From Actinernus sp. WN-2022 (lineage: Eukaryota > Cnidaria > Anthozoa > Actiniaria > Actinernidae): DNA of 64,000 nt. The position numbers and the translations under genes were made by a program. This document shows positions 46,401 through 49,544 of this stretch, piece after piece. The notes under the pieces are model-generated. The model saw only the letters and a program-made list of their open reading frames with translations. It did no database searches and was not told where the DNA came from. The first letter of the stretch is position 1, and each line of letters begins with the position of its first letter. The stretch covers positions 19,552,026 through 19,616,025 of the forward strand of contig JAOWCC010001751.1 in the NCBI GenBank assembly GCA_030867875.1. The letters run 5' to 3'.

Positions 46401-46517
46401 ATAAACCAACACTTCAGCAGAGCTTACCGCTTCTGGGAGAAGGCATCGAAGGAAGCTCTCCGCAAACTTGGTAAAGGAGACTAGATTGGGTGCTGAATAG
46501 AGAACTGTGAGAGCATC
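763..46517 (-). CDS. PDE2A: PDE2A-type cGMP-stimulated 3',5'-cyclic nucleotide phosphodiesterase, regulatory half (22 exons, partial at both ends)
   Basis: In this family cGMP binding to GAF-B activates hydrolysis of cAMP and cGMP. Exons on the minus strand, 5' to 3': 46517-46428, 43434-43331, 42201-42092, 37150-37098, 34983-34927, 31522-31438, 28273-28221, 27013-26939, 21030-20992, 14813-14745, 14662-14626, 13040-12938, 12843-12732, 12207-12168, 10277-10214, 4664-4577, 4477-4417, 3828-3747, 3185-3151, 2155-2117, 994-921, 840-763. All have AG/GT borders and phases agree throughout (1,548 nt, 516 codons, no stop). Residues about 1-166 match the PDE2A N-terminal domain. GAF-A is about 184-325, with NK near 283 and F-x3-DE near 292. 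A signature [13 protein letters not shown] links to GAF-B (about 330-490), with [14 protein letters not shown] near 461. The end ELMIYHMK is the linker just before the PDE2 catalytic domain, which must lie left of position 1. The initiator exon is not identified. Introns reach several kb and are full of repeats. PDE5/6/10/11 fit less well because the linker and N-terminal domain are PDE2-like. Confidence 0.93.
921..994 (-). CDS. PDE2A: PDE2A exon u (GAF-B end)
   Basis: 74 bp, phase 1 to 0. Acceptor gcttttag, donor gtaagt. Encodes [20 protein letters not shown] and ISIVH, with the F-x3-DE of the cGMP motif. Confidence 0.96.
1780..2105 (-). pseudogene. LINE reverse-transcriptase C-terminal fragment
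   Basis: Minus-strand ORF containing [20 protein letters not shown] and [20 protein letters not shown], the C-terminal region of CR1/L2-type LINE ORF2 (xxLQNRAARxx, LxWxxLxxRR motifs). There is no RT core, so this is a short 5'-truncated relic in PDE2A intron sequence. The rest of 995-1780 shows only an 18-bp direct repeat at about 1077-1112. Confidence 0.75.
2117..2155 (-). CDS. PDE2A: PDE2A exon t (GAF-B)
   Basis: 39 bp, phase 1 to 1. Acceptor accgatag, donor gtgagt. Encodes [13 protein letters not shown] with the GAF-B NK. A LINE fragment begins within about 20 bp of the donor. Confidence 0.94.
2219..2346. mobile_element. Hairpin MITE with tgtcctctt termini
   Basis: Inverted arms around 2219-2275 and 2300-2346 share tgtcctctt, gatgacgt and cgtgacgagaac. 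A related block with gatgacgtcacaacgtgaag and gagaacaaag lies at about 50268-50420. No clear target duplication. Confidence 0.55.
2495..3085. repeat. Repeat rich in gtgcaatt / aattgcac motifs
   Basis: The motifs gtgcaatt and aattgcac recur in both orientations (about 2540-2580 and 2930-3060), together with ctgattggctg. The arrangement suggests a decayed inverted-repeat element. No coding content recognised. Confidence 0.4.
3151..3185 (-). CDS. PDE2A: PDE2A exon s (GAF-B)
   Basis: 35 bp, phase 2 to 1. Acceptor ttgccag, donor gtgagt. Encodes [12 protein letters not shown], matching human [12 protein letters not shown]. Confidence 0.95.
3235..3445. repeat. Dispersed repeat related to 14040-14220
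   Basis: Shares several motifs in the opposite orientation with 14040-14220 (cttctttgtgtggt-like, gcatttcatcac, cgattaactt variants). Probably one arm of the same TIR repeat family as 13610-14260. Confidence 0.45.
3747..3828 (-). CDS. PDE2A: PDE2A exon r (GAF-B)
   Basis: 82 bp, phase 1 to 2. Acceptor tgatcag, donor gtgaga. Encodes [20 protein letters not shown] and on to TGFRT (human ILNIPDAYAHPLFYRGVD). Confidence 0.97.
4081..4290 (-). mobile_element. tRNA-derived SINE-like element
   Basis: On the minus strand, 4195-4283 reads like a tRNA head: A-box-like tggctgagtgg followed about 35 nt later by B-box-like ggtttgattcc. The rest of the element is a rearranged body. It sits in the intron between PDE2A exons q and r. 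Not a tRNA gene: no acceptor-stem pairing. Confidence 0.5.
4417..4477 (-). CDS. PDE2A: PDE2A exon q (GAF-B)
   Basis: 61 bp, phase 0 to 1. Acceptor atttacag, donor gtaggt. Encodes [20 protein letters not shown], the conserved IPxxQGIxGxV turn of GAF domains. Confidence 0.95.
4577..4664 (-). CDS. PDE2A: PDE2A exon p (GAF-B)
   Basis: 88 bp, phase 2 to 0. Acceptor tttcag, donor gtacag. Encodes [20 protein letters not shown] and on to GNDK (human [18 protein letters not shown]). Confidence 0.96.
5313..6379 (+). pseudogene. pol relic: integrase C-terminal module plus reverse transcriptase (broken)
   Basis: 5313-6020 encodes about 75 residues with [20 protein letters not shown] and QGPYVV (integrase C-terminal GPY/F-type module). 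After a linker come [19 protein letters not shown] and [20 protein letters not shown] of the gypsy RT N-terminus. A frameshift near 6010 moves RT to another frame ([29 protein letters not shown]). A second break near 6195 precedes DAYIDDVEI, the YxDD catalytic box. A stop at about 6379 ends that segment. Not functional. Confidence 0.88.
6373..7047 (+). pseudogene. pol relic: RT thumb and RNase H
   Basis: Reads [38 protein letters not shown] (gypsy RT end) and then RNase [34 protein letters not shown], a stop at about 6823, then [16 protein letters not shown] and [10 protein letters not shown]. It ends at NADALSRI and a stop 60 bp before the polypurine tract, so no integrase follows RNase H. 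Confidence 0.87.
7119..8188 (+). repeat. Right LTR of the gypsy element (about 1.07 kb)
   Basis: Begins tgttacgatcc right after the purine tract and runs to about aaaaacgt near 8188, where similarity to the left LTR ends. It includes the shared block gtgtggttcactggaagggg. No ORF of note. Confidence 0.75.
8215..8287. mobile_element. 73-bp hairpin microelement with 9-bp target duplication
   Basis: Near-perfect palindrome, arms cagcctgattttcagacggt and its complement. Flanks cttgacctt (8206-8214) and cttgacgtt (8288-8296) are a 9-bp duplication with one mismatch. Same family as 30105-30153. Confidence 0.8.
8463..8530 (+). pseudogene. LINE RT fragment
   Basis: Encodes [15 protein letters not shown], the conserved RT motif of CR1/Jockey-type LINEs. 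The reading then enters AT-rich microsatellite at 8530-8700. Confidence 0.6.
8880..9340 (-). mobile_element. LINE 3' end relic
   Basis: Minus-strand ORF with [20 protein letters not shown] and [12 protein letters not shown], the extreme C-terminus of LINE ORF2, followed by 3' UTR and a (tta)n tail at about 8883-8900 on the plus strand. 5'-truncated. 9340-9845 shows nothing further that I recognise. Confidence 0.7.
9846..9938. mobile_element. Short inverted repeat (hairpin) of 93 bp
   Basis: Arms aataaactcgcagcagtatt and its complement with a loop of about 45 bp. Target duplication not evident. Confidence 0.6.
10214..10277 (-). CDS. PDE2A: PDE2A exon o (GAF-B)
   Basis: 64 bp, phase 1 to 2. 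Acceptor attctcag, donor gtatca. Encodes [20 protein letters not shown], matching human [20 protein letters not shown]. Confidence 0.97.
10356..10497. mobile_element. 142-bp hairpin element with perfect 9-bp target duplication
   Basis: Arms begin taccctggatg and end with its near complement catccagggta. The loop is GC-rich (gcgaaggcg-like, gaggagcgaagcgacga). Flanked by catggatat at 10347-10355 and 10498-10506. Confidence 0.82.
11490..12145. repeat. Tandem array of about three 185-bp diverged units
   Basis: The marker aatagttttggacc recurs at about 11653, 11831 and 12025, and actcaagtgtg at about 11596, 11779 and 11969; cttgttcgaa also recurs. Spacing is about 180-195 bp. Between PDE2A exons n and o. 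Confidence 0.7.
12168..12207 (-). CDS. PDE2A: PDE2A exon n (GAF-B start)
   Basis: 40 bp, phase 0 to 1. Acceptor gtctttcag, donor gtgagt. Encodes [13 protein letters not shown], almost identical to the vertebrate PDE2A segment [16 protein letters not shown]. This was the decisive clue for the gene identity. Confidence 0.95.
12330..12540. repeat. Decayed inverted repeat related to 34690-34860
   Basis: Contains ttattgacaaatactgcag, then tgactgta and, inverted, cctgtatttgtca. The same motif order (ttattgacaaata, gactgtac, cctgtatttgtca) occurs at 34725-34830, so both are copies of one TIR repeat. Confidence 0.5.
12732..12843 (-). CDS. PDE2A: PDE2A exon m (GAF-A end, F-x3-DE)
   Basis: 112 bp, phase 2 to 0. 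Acceptor tttcag, donor gtatga. Encodes [20 protein letters not shown] and on to EMVIKKQQE. It completes the NKXnFX3DE motif and enters the GAF-A/GAF-B connecting helix. Confidence 0.95.
12938..13040 (-). CDS. PDE2A: PDE2A exon l (GAF-A, NK of the cGMP motif)
   Basis: 103 bp, phase 1 to 2. Acceptor ttctgcag, donor gtacag. Encodes [20 protein letters not shown] and on to AFNKNLPSN, matching human AMLCVPV...ACAFNK. It carries the NK of NKXnFX3DE. Confidence 0.95.
13260..13510. repeat. Relic of the gggta-type MITE family
   Basis: Contains cccgggggatataaaagtga, tttaggggtt and ggtacctttt motifs typical of the same repeat type as 53110-53440 and 48788-49015. No coding content. Confidence 0.45.
13610..14265. 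repeat. TIR-type repeat, about 650 bp
   Basis: Left end has ttccattgtccatactcgta and gacgtcat; right end has gacgtcattttcattgtcca. Internal segments (cgattaacttct, gaaatgcttgt, aaatcct) repeat in 13870-13920 and 14090-14140. Probably a rearranged TIR element; the short ORFs inside are not convincing genes. Confidence 0.45.
14372..14484 (-). mobile_element. tRNA-derived SINE, copy 1
   Basis: On the minus strand an A-box-like taactcagtgg is followed by a perfect B box ggttcaaaccc and the body ctcagggtcttaaataactg. A second copy with the same body lies at 54176-54298, which identifies a family. Confidence 0.72.
14626..14662 (-). CDS. PDE2A: PDE2A exon k
   Basis: 37 bp, phase 0 to 1. Acceptor ttttcag, donor gtagaa. 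Encodes [12 protein letters not shown] in the variable GAF-A loop. Confidence 0.78.
14745..14813 (-). CDS. PDE2A: PDE2A exon j
   Basis: 69 bp, phase 0 to 0. Acceptor aactgtag, donor gttagc (GT followed by TAG, weak). Encodes [20 protein letters not shown] and ITQ, matching the GAF-A helix and strand around human SIQLKDLT. Confidence 0.85.
15090..16880. mobile_element. 1.79-kb TIR element in a (TA)n tract
   Basis: Ends match as inverted repeats for about 240 bp, starting acagcgaagtgcaaaaactt on the left and, complemented, on the right, and continuing to the block near 15290 / 16690 (ggacaggcaggacag-like). Both termini abut (TA)n, so the target was TA. The centre (15340-16640) holds no convincing ORF: non-autonomous. 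Confidence 0.8.
16907..18177. mobile_element. 1.27-kb TIR element with tRNA-like sequence in both arms
   Basis: Terminal inverted repeats of about 200 bp begin acagtcgttgccgttaatgt and abut (TA)n on both sides. Each arm contains a tRNA-like segment, plus strand at 17026-17101 and minus strand at about 17983-18057. The centre holds overlapping ORFs on both strands (for example 17082-17312 minus, starting [20 protein letters not shown]) with no family I recognise. Confidence 0.8.
17026..17101 (+). other. tRNA-like segment (Pol III A/B-box-like), left arm
   Basis: A box tggtctaatgg fits the consensus; B-box-like gagttcaagtctc follows about 38 nt later. Acceptor and anticodon stems do not fold convincingly, so I do not call a tRNA gene. 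Its mirror copy lies on the minus strand at about 17983-18057. Confidence 0.5.
18198..18728. mobile_element. 531-bp near-perfect hairpin element, copy 1
   Basis: Arms of about 245 bp are almost exact complements about a loop near 18440-18485. Ends acactgaaacaaaaaaactc on both sides, flanked by (TA)n. Both arms therefore show the same 61-residue ORF ([20 protein letters not shown]...) on opposite strands; this is a repeat artefact, not a gene. Confidence 0.88.
18744..18832. mobile_element. Truncated arm of the same hairpin family
   Basis: An 89-bp copy of the outer arm (acactgaaac to gacagttgtt) lies between the two full hairpins and stops abruptly at a (TA)n tract. Confidence 0.8.
18841..19371. 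mobile_element. 531-bp near-perfect hairpin element, copy 2
   Basis: Same length and order as 18198-18728, differing by few substitutions (for example in the loop near 19121). Flanked by (TA)n on both sides. Confidence 0.88.
19582..19773. mobile_element. 192-bp TA-target MITE with poly-G core
   Basis: Ends cagtggcggatccag and its complement, each followed by TA (19580-19581, 19774-19775). The interior has a G run of about 28 at 19723-19750. Confidence 0.8.
20022..20959 (-). mobile_element. Non-autonomous piggyBac element flanked by TTAA
   Basis: TTAA at 20022-20025 and 20956-20959 flank inverted ends ccctttgcagcctaa and ttaggtcgcaaaggg. The interior has a truncated transposase N-terminus on the minus strand (20521-20727). 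The element lies 32 bp from PDE2A exon i. Confidence 0.85.
20521..20727 (-). pseudogene. piggyBac transposase N-terminal remnant
   Basis: 68 residues from an ATG at 20727: [20 protein letters not shown], then an acidic run with [15 protein letters not shown] serine/acidic N-terminus before the DDE domain is typical of piggyBac/PGBD proteins. It stops before any DDE motif. Its place inside a TTAA-flanked element supports the call. Confidence 0.65.
20992..21030 (-). CDS. PDE2A: PDE2A exon i
   Basis: 39 bp, phase 0 to 0. Acceptor ctcttcag, donor gtatgg. Encodes [13 protein letters not shown]. Very short; supported by phase and by order between GAF-A exons. Confidence 0.75.
21588..22020. repeat. 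Left outer array, aagcctggaa-type units
   Basis: Degenerate units of about 10-20 bp (aagcctggaaa, aagcttgg, cccgg). Short ORFs in it are repeat-encoded. Confidence 0.75.
22533..22649 (+). CDS. Candidate exon with BEN-domain-like sequence
   Basis: Acceptor-like ggctcag and donor gtaagt border 117 bp open in one frame: [16 protein letters not shown], then [18 protein letters not shown]. The pattern FT-x-x-E-L ... S-V-x-x-R ... LDPxKL resembles the end of BEN domains, which are common in invertebrate proteins and some transposons. I see no partner exon with certainty. It could be transposon cargo or a chance ORF. Confidence 0.3.
22828..23112. mobile_element. 285-bp MITE inside the 5-kb element
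   Basis: Inverted ends ccatagttaatagagtgg and complement, continuing into ggaatggttaggaaac for about 35 bp. Interior not coding. Confidence 0.75.
23225..23420. repeat. Left inner array, ttggaattcctagg-type units
   Basis: Repeated ggaattact/ggaattcct/aggaattt motifs; mirrored at 25305-25640. Confidence 0.7.
23813..24068 (-). other. Exon-like ORF inside the 5-kb element
   Basis: Minus-strand ORF from an ATG at 24068 ([20 protein letters not shown]) running to a good donor gtgagt at 23812. On the opposite strand the same stretch has two ccaat/attgg boxes and a possible short first exon near 24246 ([10 protein letters not shown], donor gtgagc). One of these could be a promoter and first exon of element cargo. 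No family recognised. Confidence 0.25.
25305..25640. repeat. Right inner array, aattcctaggaattcc-type units
   Basis: Many copies of ttcctaggaattcc and cccagatattcc, the complement type of 23225-23420. Confidence 0.75.
26200..26622. repeat. Right outer array, ccccggaattt-type units
   Basis: About 20-bp units alternating ccccggaatttctgggctta and aatttaaccgggtttacc variants; mirror of 21588-22020. Confidence 0.78.
26939..27013 (-). CDS. PDE2A: PDE2A exon h (GAF-A start)
   Basis: 75 bp, phase 0 to 0. Acceptor gatgcag, donor gtaagt. Encodes [20 protein letters not shown] and ELYNK, the first strand of GAF-A (human: CCLLLVSED). Confidence 0.88.
27014..27999. other. Intron sequence without recognised features
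   Basis: AT-rich PDE2A intron between exons g and h. Only tgtac/gtaca-rich simple patches near 27030-27220; no ORF or repeat I can name. Confidence 0.6.
28000..28162. mobile_element. Short element with poly-G / poly-C ends
   Basis: Begins gtattg followed by G(18-19) and ends with C(25) followed by catac, with gggtgggcca repeated in the middle (about 28052 and 28083). Inverted homopolymer ends suggest a small MITE. It lies 58 bp from the donor of PDE2A exon g. Confidence 0.5.
28221..28273 (-). CDS. PDE2A: PDE2A exon g
   Basis: 53 bp, phase 1 to 0. Acceptor ttgtacag, donor gtgagt. Encodes [18 protein letters not shown] in the frame forced by its neighbours. Another frame is also open, so this exon rests on phase and position more than on homology. 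Confidence 0.72.
28370..29367. mobile_element. 998-bp TIR element with 9-bp target duplication
   Basis: Ends tagcctgggaaaccagcc and complement; inverted arms extend about 300-400 bp with moderate divergence. Flanked by gacattact at 28361-28369 and 29368-29376. No transposase ORF. A diverged relative of its right arm is at 53757-54636. Confidence 0.88.
29423..30283. mobile_element. TIR family with cggcttatctg motif, copy A
   Basis: Left end taccataaacaacggcagat, right end with cggcttatctgccggtgtta. TA at both ends. Motif gtgcggcttatctgc recurs at both ends. Interrupted by the 49-bp hairpin at 30105. Copies B and C follow. Confidence 0.8.
30105..30153. mobile_element. 49-bp hairpin microelement with perfect 9-bp target duplication
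   Basis: tagcctgattttcagacggt and its complement around a 9-bp centre. Flanked by gcaaggaag at 30096-30104 and 30154-30162. The empty site is visible in copies B and C of the host repeat (ggaaaggaaggtgatg near 30597 and 33917). Confidence 0.9.
30426..30722. mobile_element. TIR family with cggcttatctg motif, copy B (297 bp)
   Basis: Ends taccgtaaacagcggcagat and complement-type gccagtgtttacggta. Internally deleted relative to A and C. Confidence 0.85.
31438..31522 (-). CDS. PDE2A: PDE2A exon f
   Basis: 85 bp, phase 0 to 1. Acceptor atttcag, donor gtaatt. Encodes [20 protein letters not shown] and on to FLEIF, a charged linker helix between the N-terminal domain and GAF-A. Confidence 0.87.
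31560..31700. mobile_element. 141-bp inverted-repeat MITE, copy 1
   Basis: Arms aattgaagggttgtgtgc and a near complement, with two tcccttagaaaacaaagaa-like internal blocks. Copy 2 is at 41436-41577. It lies 38 bp upstream of PDE2A exon f. Confidence 0.82.
31794..32838. mobile_element. 1.05-kb TIR element carrying a minisatellite
   Basis: Ends taccgtaaatacccatgtat and complement (ggtatttacagta), each with TA. The right part is the 35-bp minisatellite at 32467-32785. No transposase seen. Confidence 0.72.
32467..32785. repeat. Minisatellite, nine copies of about 35 bp
   Basis: Unit tatgctcgtaccgcatatga followed by gccacaccctctatg. Unit starts near 32467, 32508, 32542, 32577, 32612, 32647, 32682, 32717 and 32749. 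The first unit is longer and unit 8 lost three bases. Middle units are nearly identical, so turnover is recent. Confidence 0.92.
33353..34044. mobile_element. TIR family with cggcttatctg motif, copy C
   Basis: Ends tactgtaaacagcggcagat and gccggtatttatggta, with the same internal order as copy A and the uninterrupted site of the 49-bp hairpin. 34044-34700 holds only a possible fragment (34090-34260, purine-rich) and I name nothing there. Confidence 0.83.
34680..34865. repeat. Inverted repeat related to 12330-12540
   Basis: ttattgacaaatat and tgactgtacgatgaa on one side mirror ttcattgtacagtca and tgtatttgtcaata on the other. It lies 62 bp from PDE2A exon e. Confidence 0.6.
34927..34983 (-). 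CDS. PDE2A: PDE2A exon e
   Basis: 57 bp, phase 0 to 0. Acceptor tttgcag, donor gtatgg. Encodes [19 protein letters not shown], helical. Confidence 0.87.
35361..36095. mobile_element. 735-bp TTAA-flanked TIR element with CpG-rich arms
   Basis: TTAA at both ends followed by agggatacccgagtgaaaaa and complement. Inverted arms of about 210 bp include gacgtcacttc and caaagatggcggcgcc, a YY1-like word. TTAA suggests piggyBac-type mobilisation. Interior ORF 35516-35758 (from [12 protein letters not shown]) is not recognised. Confidence 0.78.
36378..36740. repeat. Repeat with internal 70-bp hairpin, relative of 10530-10620
   Basis: 36532-36600 is a hairpin with arms gctttatgggatttacaaac and complement. 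Ordered motifs (gccaggcttta-, aaactcaag-, gtaaatccaatacagcacgg-like) recur diverged at 10555-10620. Confidence 0.5.
37098..37150 (-). CDS. PDE2A: PDE2A exon d
   Basis: 53 bp, phase 1 to 0. Acceptor atctacag, donor gtgagt. Encodes [18 protein letters not shown], the beta-strand pair that ends a GAF-like core. Confidence 0.87.
37829..38847 (+). pseudogene. LINE endonuclease and RT N-terminal relic
   Basis: Frame pieces read [18 protein letters not shown], then after breaks [20 protein letters not shown] and [10 protein letters not shown], the classic end of the apurinic-type endonuclease (SxTLIDxIxxN, DISDHxP). 38400-38847 is the linker ([20 protein letters not shown]). Confidence 0.85.
39059..39660. 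mobile_element. 602-bp TIR element nested in the LINE, 10-bp target duplication
   Basis: Ends tagcctccgatgcagacgtc and complement; the first 60 bp of the arms are identical. Flanked by gatcatttat at 39049-39058 and 39661-39670. Removing it restores the LINE reading context. Non-coding. Confidence 0.93.
39661..40615 (+). pseudogene. LINE reverse transcriptase relic
   Basis: Contains [20 protein letters not shown] and [52 protein letters not shown] and YADDMNLFF (catalytic YADD), then [11 protein letters not shown]. Stops at 39931 and a shift near 40200 break it. The C-terminal part goes on to about 41080 in broken frames. Confidence 0.9.
41400..41435. repeat. tatgtttttggtatgt repeat, pieces at 37770-37820, 41400-41430 and 41600-41760
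   Basis: gctatgtttttggtatgt and its complement (cataccaaaaacat) recur around the LINE and at 41600-41760. The block at 41645-41690 resembles the sequence that the LINE interrupted. Confidence 0.6.
41436..41577. mobile_element. 142-bp inverted-repeat MITE, copy 2
   Basis: Arms aattgaagggctgtgtgc and complement; the internal block cttagaaaacaaagaa is shared with 31560-31700. Confidence 0.85.
42092..42201 (-). CDS. PDE2A: PDE2A exon c
   Basis: 110 bp, phase 2 to 1. Acceptor catag, donor gtacat. Encodes [20 protein letters not shown] and on to ETPCRK. Confidence 0.88.
42202..43330. other. Intron sequence without recognised features
   Basis: PDE2A intron between exons b and c. A weak inverted motif (gtgacgtcgac / gtcgacaactgtgac) at about 42274 and 42561 may mark a decayed element. 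Short ORFs have no family features. Confidence 0.5.
43331..43434 (-). CDS. PDE2A: PDE2A exon b
   Basis: 104 bp, phase 0 to 2. Acceptor ttttag, donor gtaaca. Encodes [20 protein letters not shown] and on to LPQSGIS; the fold-like pattern LNPETDEL is typical of GAF-type domains. Confidence 0.9.
43435..46427. other. Intron with a three-unit degenerate tandem repeat
   Basis: 44490-44765 has three roughly 85-100-bp units sharing aaaccagttaaaatctca, atagaaattcag and gctaatatcaat. The remainder (43435-44480, 44770-46427) shows no gene or element I can name. Confidence 0.55.
46428..46517 (-). CDS. PDE2A: PDE2A exon a (most 5' exon found)
   Basis: 90 bp, phase 0 to 0. Acceptor ctttgcag, donor gtaagc. 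Encodes [13 protein letters not shown]...LLPEA, the start of the PDE2A N-terminal domain (human begins this domain with QDALLSL). An upstream exon with the start codon must exist but was not found. Confidence 0.85.
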
Positions 46518-48521
46518 CTGCAAAGTATGTGAAACATGTAATTAAGAAACAATTGGTCACATCCATGAAAGGCAGTATACGTAGTAGAAAAACAAGTTAT
46601 GAAAGGGAACTGATAAATGTAGTGAGGTAGTAATTAAACACGACCAAAACTAAAGCAAACAGACGGGTAAACGCGAGATAGACTTTGCAAAAGTAGAGGC
46701 AGTGCTGACCTGAACGTGCCTTGTGAACTGCACACCTCGAGTTCTTCCCTCCAACGGACCACTCTCTGTTAAAAATCTGAGCTTGCTCGCAAGGTAAAGG
46801 AAAGCAGAGACAAGCATGTGGTGGAGCACTAGTACCATTTTGGCGTAAAGTAAACTTTGCCGACAGCTTTATCAATGACGAAGATGAGAGTTTTCTGAGA
46901 GCATAGATCAAGATAACAAAAACCGAACTCAGTCATGCACTACAACAAACAACAAACAACAAACGAGCTCGAGAGCGCTGAGCGCGCCACGGATCGGACC
47001 GTTTGCTTCCTCTCCAAATATGGGCATCGTATTCTGTATTCTTGAACCTGAATGGTTCATTTAACAAAAGCTATTGTTCTCTAAGTAAATAATATTACCA
47101 TTTCCGGTGATGGTCGTAAAATTTATAGTAGTGGCGGTCTGGTCTGCACGCAGGCTATATCGATATCGTTTTCAATGAAACTAGAGTTAGAAATAGCATA
47201 AGCTCGCAAATCAATAATTCTACCCATTTTTGTCGCTGTTTTGGCTGTCAATAGTCTGTCATGACACTGCCACAAGCCGTCACTATAAAGCCAGGAGTAC
47301 CGTAACACCATCATAAACGACCATACTCATCGTCAACATGAGTGACGAGTGATGCCGAAGTCCTGCAGGTCGAGGAGTGAATTTATTGAACATGCAATGA
47401 CTGCGAAAACAACTCCGGATCTGTGTCTTCACAGACCAGTTGGAAATATCTGAGAACAACAGGTGCTTACTGACAGCCTGGACCAACACAAAGAAAATGT
47501 CTCGAAGTGACGCGCCGCCAAATGATAGCCCCACTGTTTCGCCAGCCATTTGACTACTACTGGTACCCTATAATTTCCTATGGAAATTAAGCATCTGCTT
47601 AACTATTGTCGAAGTGTCATACTGTGTTTAATGTATCAATGAGCAGAATCTCAGGAAAAAAAATCCTTTTTTTTCGAGATTGAGAGAAATATATTTACAC
47701 CATTTTATAAACGCAAGGGTACAATATAATATACAATAATTCATCTTAAGTGTGACTGGAGTAAATTTCTTCCTTTTGTTCCAATGTTTTGTGCGTTTGT
47801 GAGAAGTCTTCTACCAGCTCTCAGCTATATACTTAATTACTTCACCACCCGCCTTTTGTTTGCGAGCGTTTGCGACCAACGGGTAGCATATACCCCGGTA
47901 GCATACATACAGTCAGCGTTCTATTTGGGCCGGAATTATATCTGCAGTGAACTATTACAAAATGTAAATTCTGTCAGAGATAATGAAAATAACTTAGCAC
48001 AAAAATAACGGACAATTAACCCCAATATTGACGTCACCATGATGTAGAAATGGACGATGTAATCGAATATTTTACTCTTTCCTCCGGGCTAAAATGTGAA
48101 ATTGTCAAAACTATACCTCAGACATACGACACCGACATACATTAAAACGGAATAGCCAGAGCAATATTTACAAACAAGTGAAATTAAGTGTCATAGTTTA
48201 TGGATGTCTGGAAGAGTACTAGTTGCCGAATTGAAAAATATTTTGAAAGGAACATACGTACGGTATAAAACAGGTCTGTATACTGGCTTGAGAAAAAAAA
48301 ATCACTTCATCTTCAATTCTTTGTGAATTTCTTTGTCGAATAGTAAAACAGCTATAGAAGTATGAGTAATCAGTCTCTGTAATCAGCTGAAAAATCCCGC
48401 CAAGATTAAGGAGCCAAAACGTCATAACATGCCAAATCAAGGTTGTGGCCATGAGAAAATTGTAACCGTTACAACTGCAATGCGTAATTAACAACTCAAT
48501 CAACTGTTAAACTCAGTTATA
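46518..48521. other. Region upstream of the first PDE2A exon found
   Basis: The missing 5' PDE2A exon(s) may lie here. Minus-strand ORFs at 46597-46911 (MIYALRKLSSSS) and 47283-47549 (MAGETVGLSFGGASLRD, donor gtaagc at about 47470) were considered, but neither ends in the phase-0 state that exon a needs, so no call is made. Confidence 0.4.
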
Positions 48522-48787
48522 GACCAGTTCGCGGTAAATTCCGACATTTTGAAAGGGGTGCAAACATGGCGCGAAATACAGTGTTTGTATGGGAATCGAT
48601 GGGAATCCGATGTCAAATAAAATCCGTAAAATCGAATTTCTGAAATATTCTTCAGGTAAAAGATTAACATATCGAAATTTGAGGGATGTAGCTGCATGTG
48701 CTGGCAAGCGTGCAATCGTGAAAATTTACAGACAATGTATGGAAAACTGAAAACACGATTGCACGCTTCACAACACAGCTACATCCC

Positions 48788-49015
48788 CCGGGGTTCTTCA
48801 AGGTAAAAATGGTAGGAGTGACAGTCGGAAAACCTCGAAAAATACCCTAAAAAATACCAAACCATGAAAAATTTCCCACCCTAAAATGTACCTCATGGTA
48901 TAAACATCACCCTGAATAATGGATTTCGCTTGGACAACCCCTAAAAAATACTAAATCGCCGATTTCAAACCCTAAAAAATACGACGATCACCATAGGAAG
49001 AACCCCCACCCGGGG
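48788..49015. mobile_element. 228-bp element with 9-bp target duplication inside the TIR element
   Basis: Ends ccggggttctt and near complement. Flanked by ctacatccc at 48779-48787 and 49016-49024. The interior repeats ccctaaaaaatac. The host arm continues cleanly after it, as the opposite-strand arm at 48672-48690 shows. Confidence 0.85.
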
Positions 49016-49459
49016 CTACATCCCTTAAATTTCGATATGTCATATCAAAGTCATTGCGTTTAAAAGCCAACATATCGATATCCGGTGACTCAAATCACTC
49101 GAAAATACATGGTTTTCGGAGCTATTTTGCCTTCTAAAACAAATAAAATTATTTATAAAAACATTTCTACCTTAAAATTAAAGTTAAGTAACATCTAGTC
49201 TGCAACTAGTAACTGTTTGGAGTGATTATATTAAGATTTCGACTGAACAAATTTGAATTTGCTTTCGCAAGTGAAGTGAATTTTTACAAGGCGTTACTCG
49301 TTTAGAAGAAAATTGGGTTTAGCTTGACTTTTACACATGTCTGAACTGACAGATAGGAAAATAAATTCCCAATGTTTTGGTCGTTTCTCGAGTTTAGAGT
49401 GCAACAAATCGCTGTTAAATTTCCATTTCGTGCTATTTTTTCTTGTGTGACTAGTTGTA

Positions 49460-49544
49460 ATGGCGGGAGCTGCAGTAGGAGAGATTTTGGAGCAGTTAAA
49501 ACGAAAGCAGAGAATTCTCCTTCCGAGAGTTCTGGTATCAACAG
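49460..49544 (+). other. Exon-like ORF inside a TIR element
   Basis: ATG in tgtaatggcgg context, 28 codons (MAGAAVGEILEQLKRKQRIL, then LPRVLVSTG), and a strong donor gtaagc. It has the look of a first coding exon, perhaps captured host sequence or transposase start. No family recognised. Confidence 0.3.

Noticed and set aside
46597..46911. 104-residue minus-strand ORF upstream of PDE2A exon a
   Set aside because: No family motifs, and candidate donors (gtcagc, gtgtgc) are in the wrong phase for exon a.
47283..47549. First coding exon of PDE2A starting MAGETVGLSFGG
   Set aside because: Its only good donor leaves one extra base, which is out of phase with exon a; no bridging exon was found.
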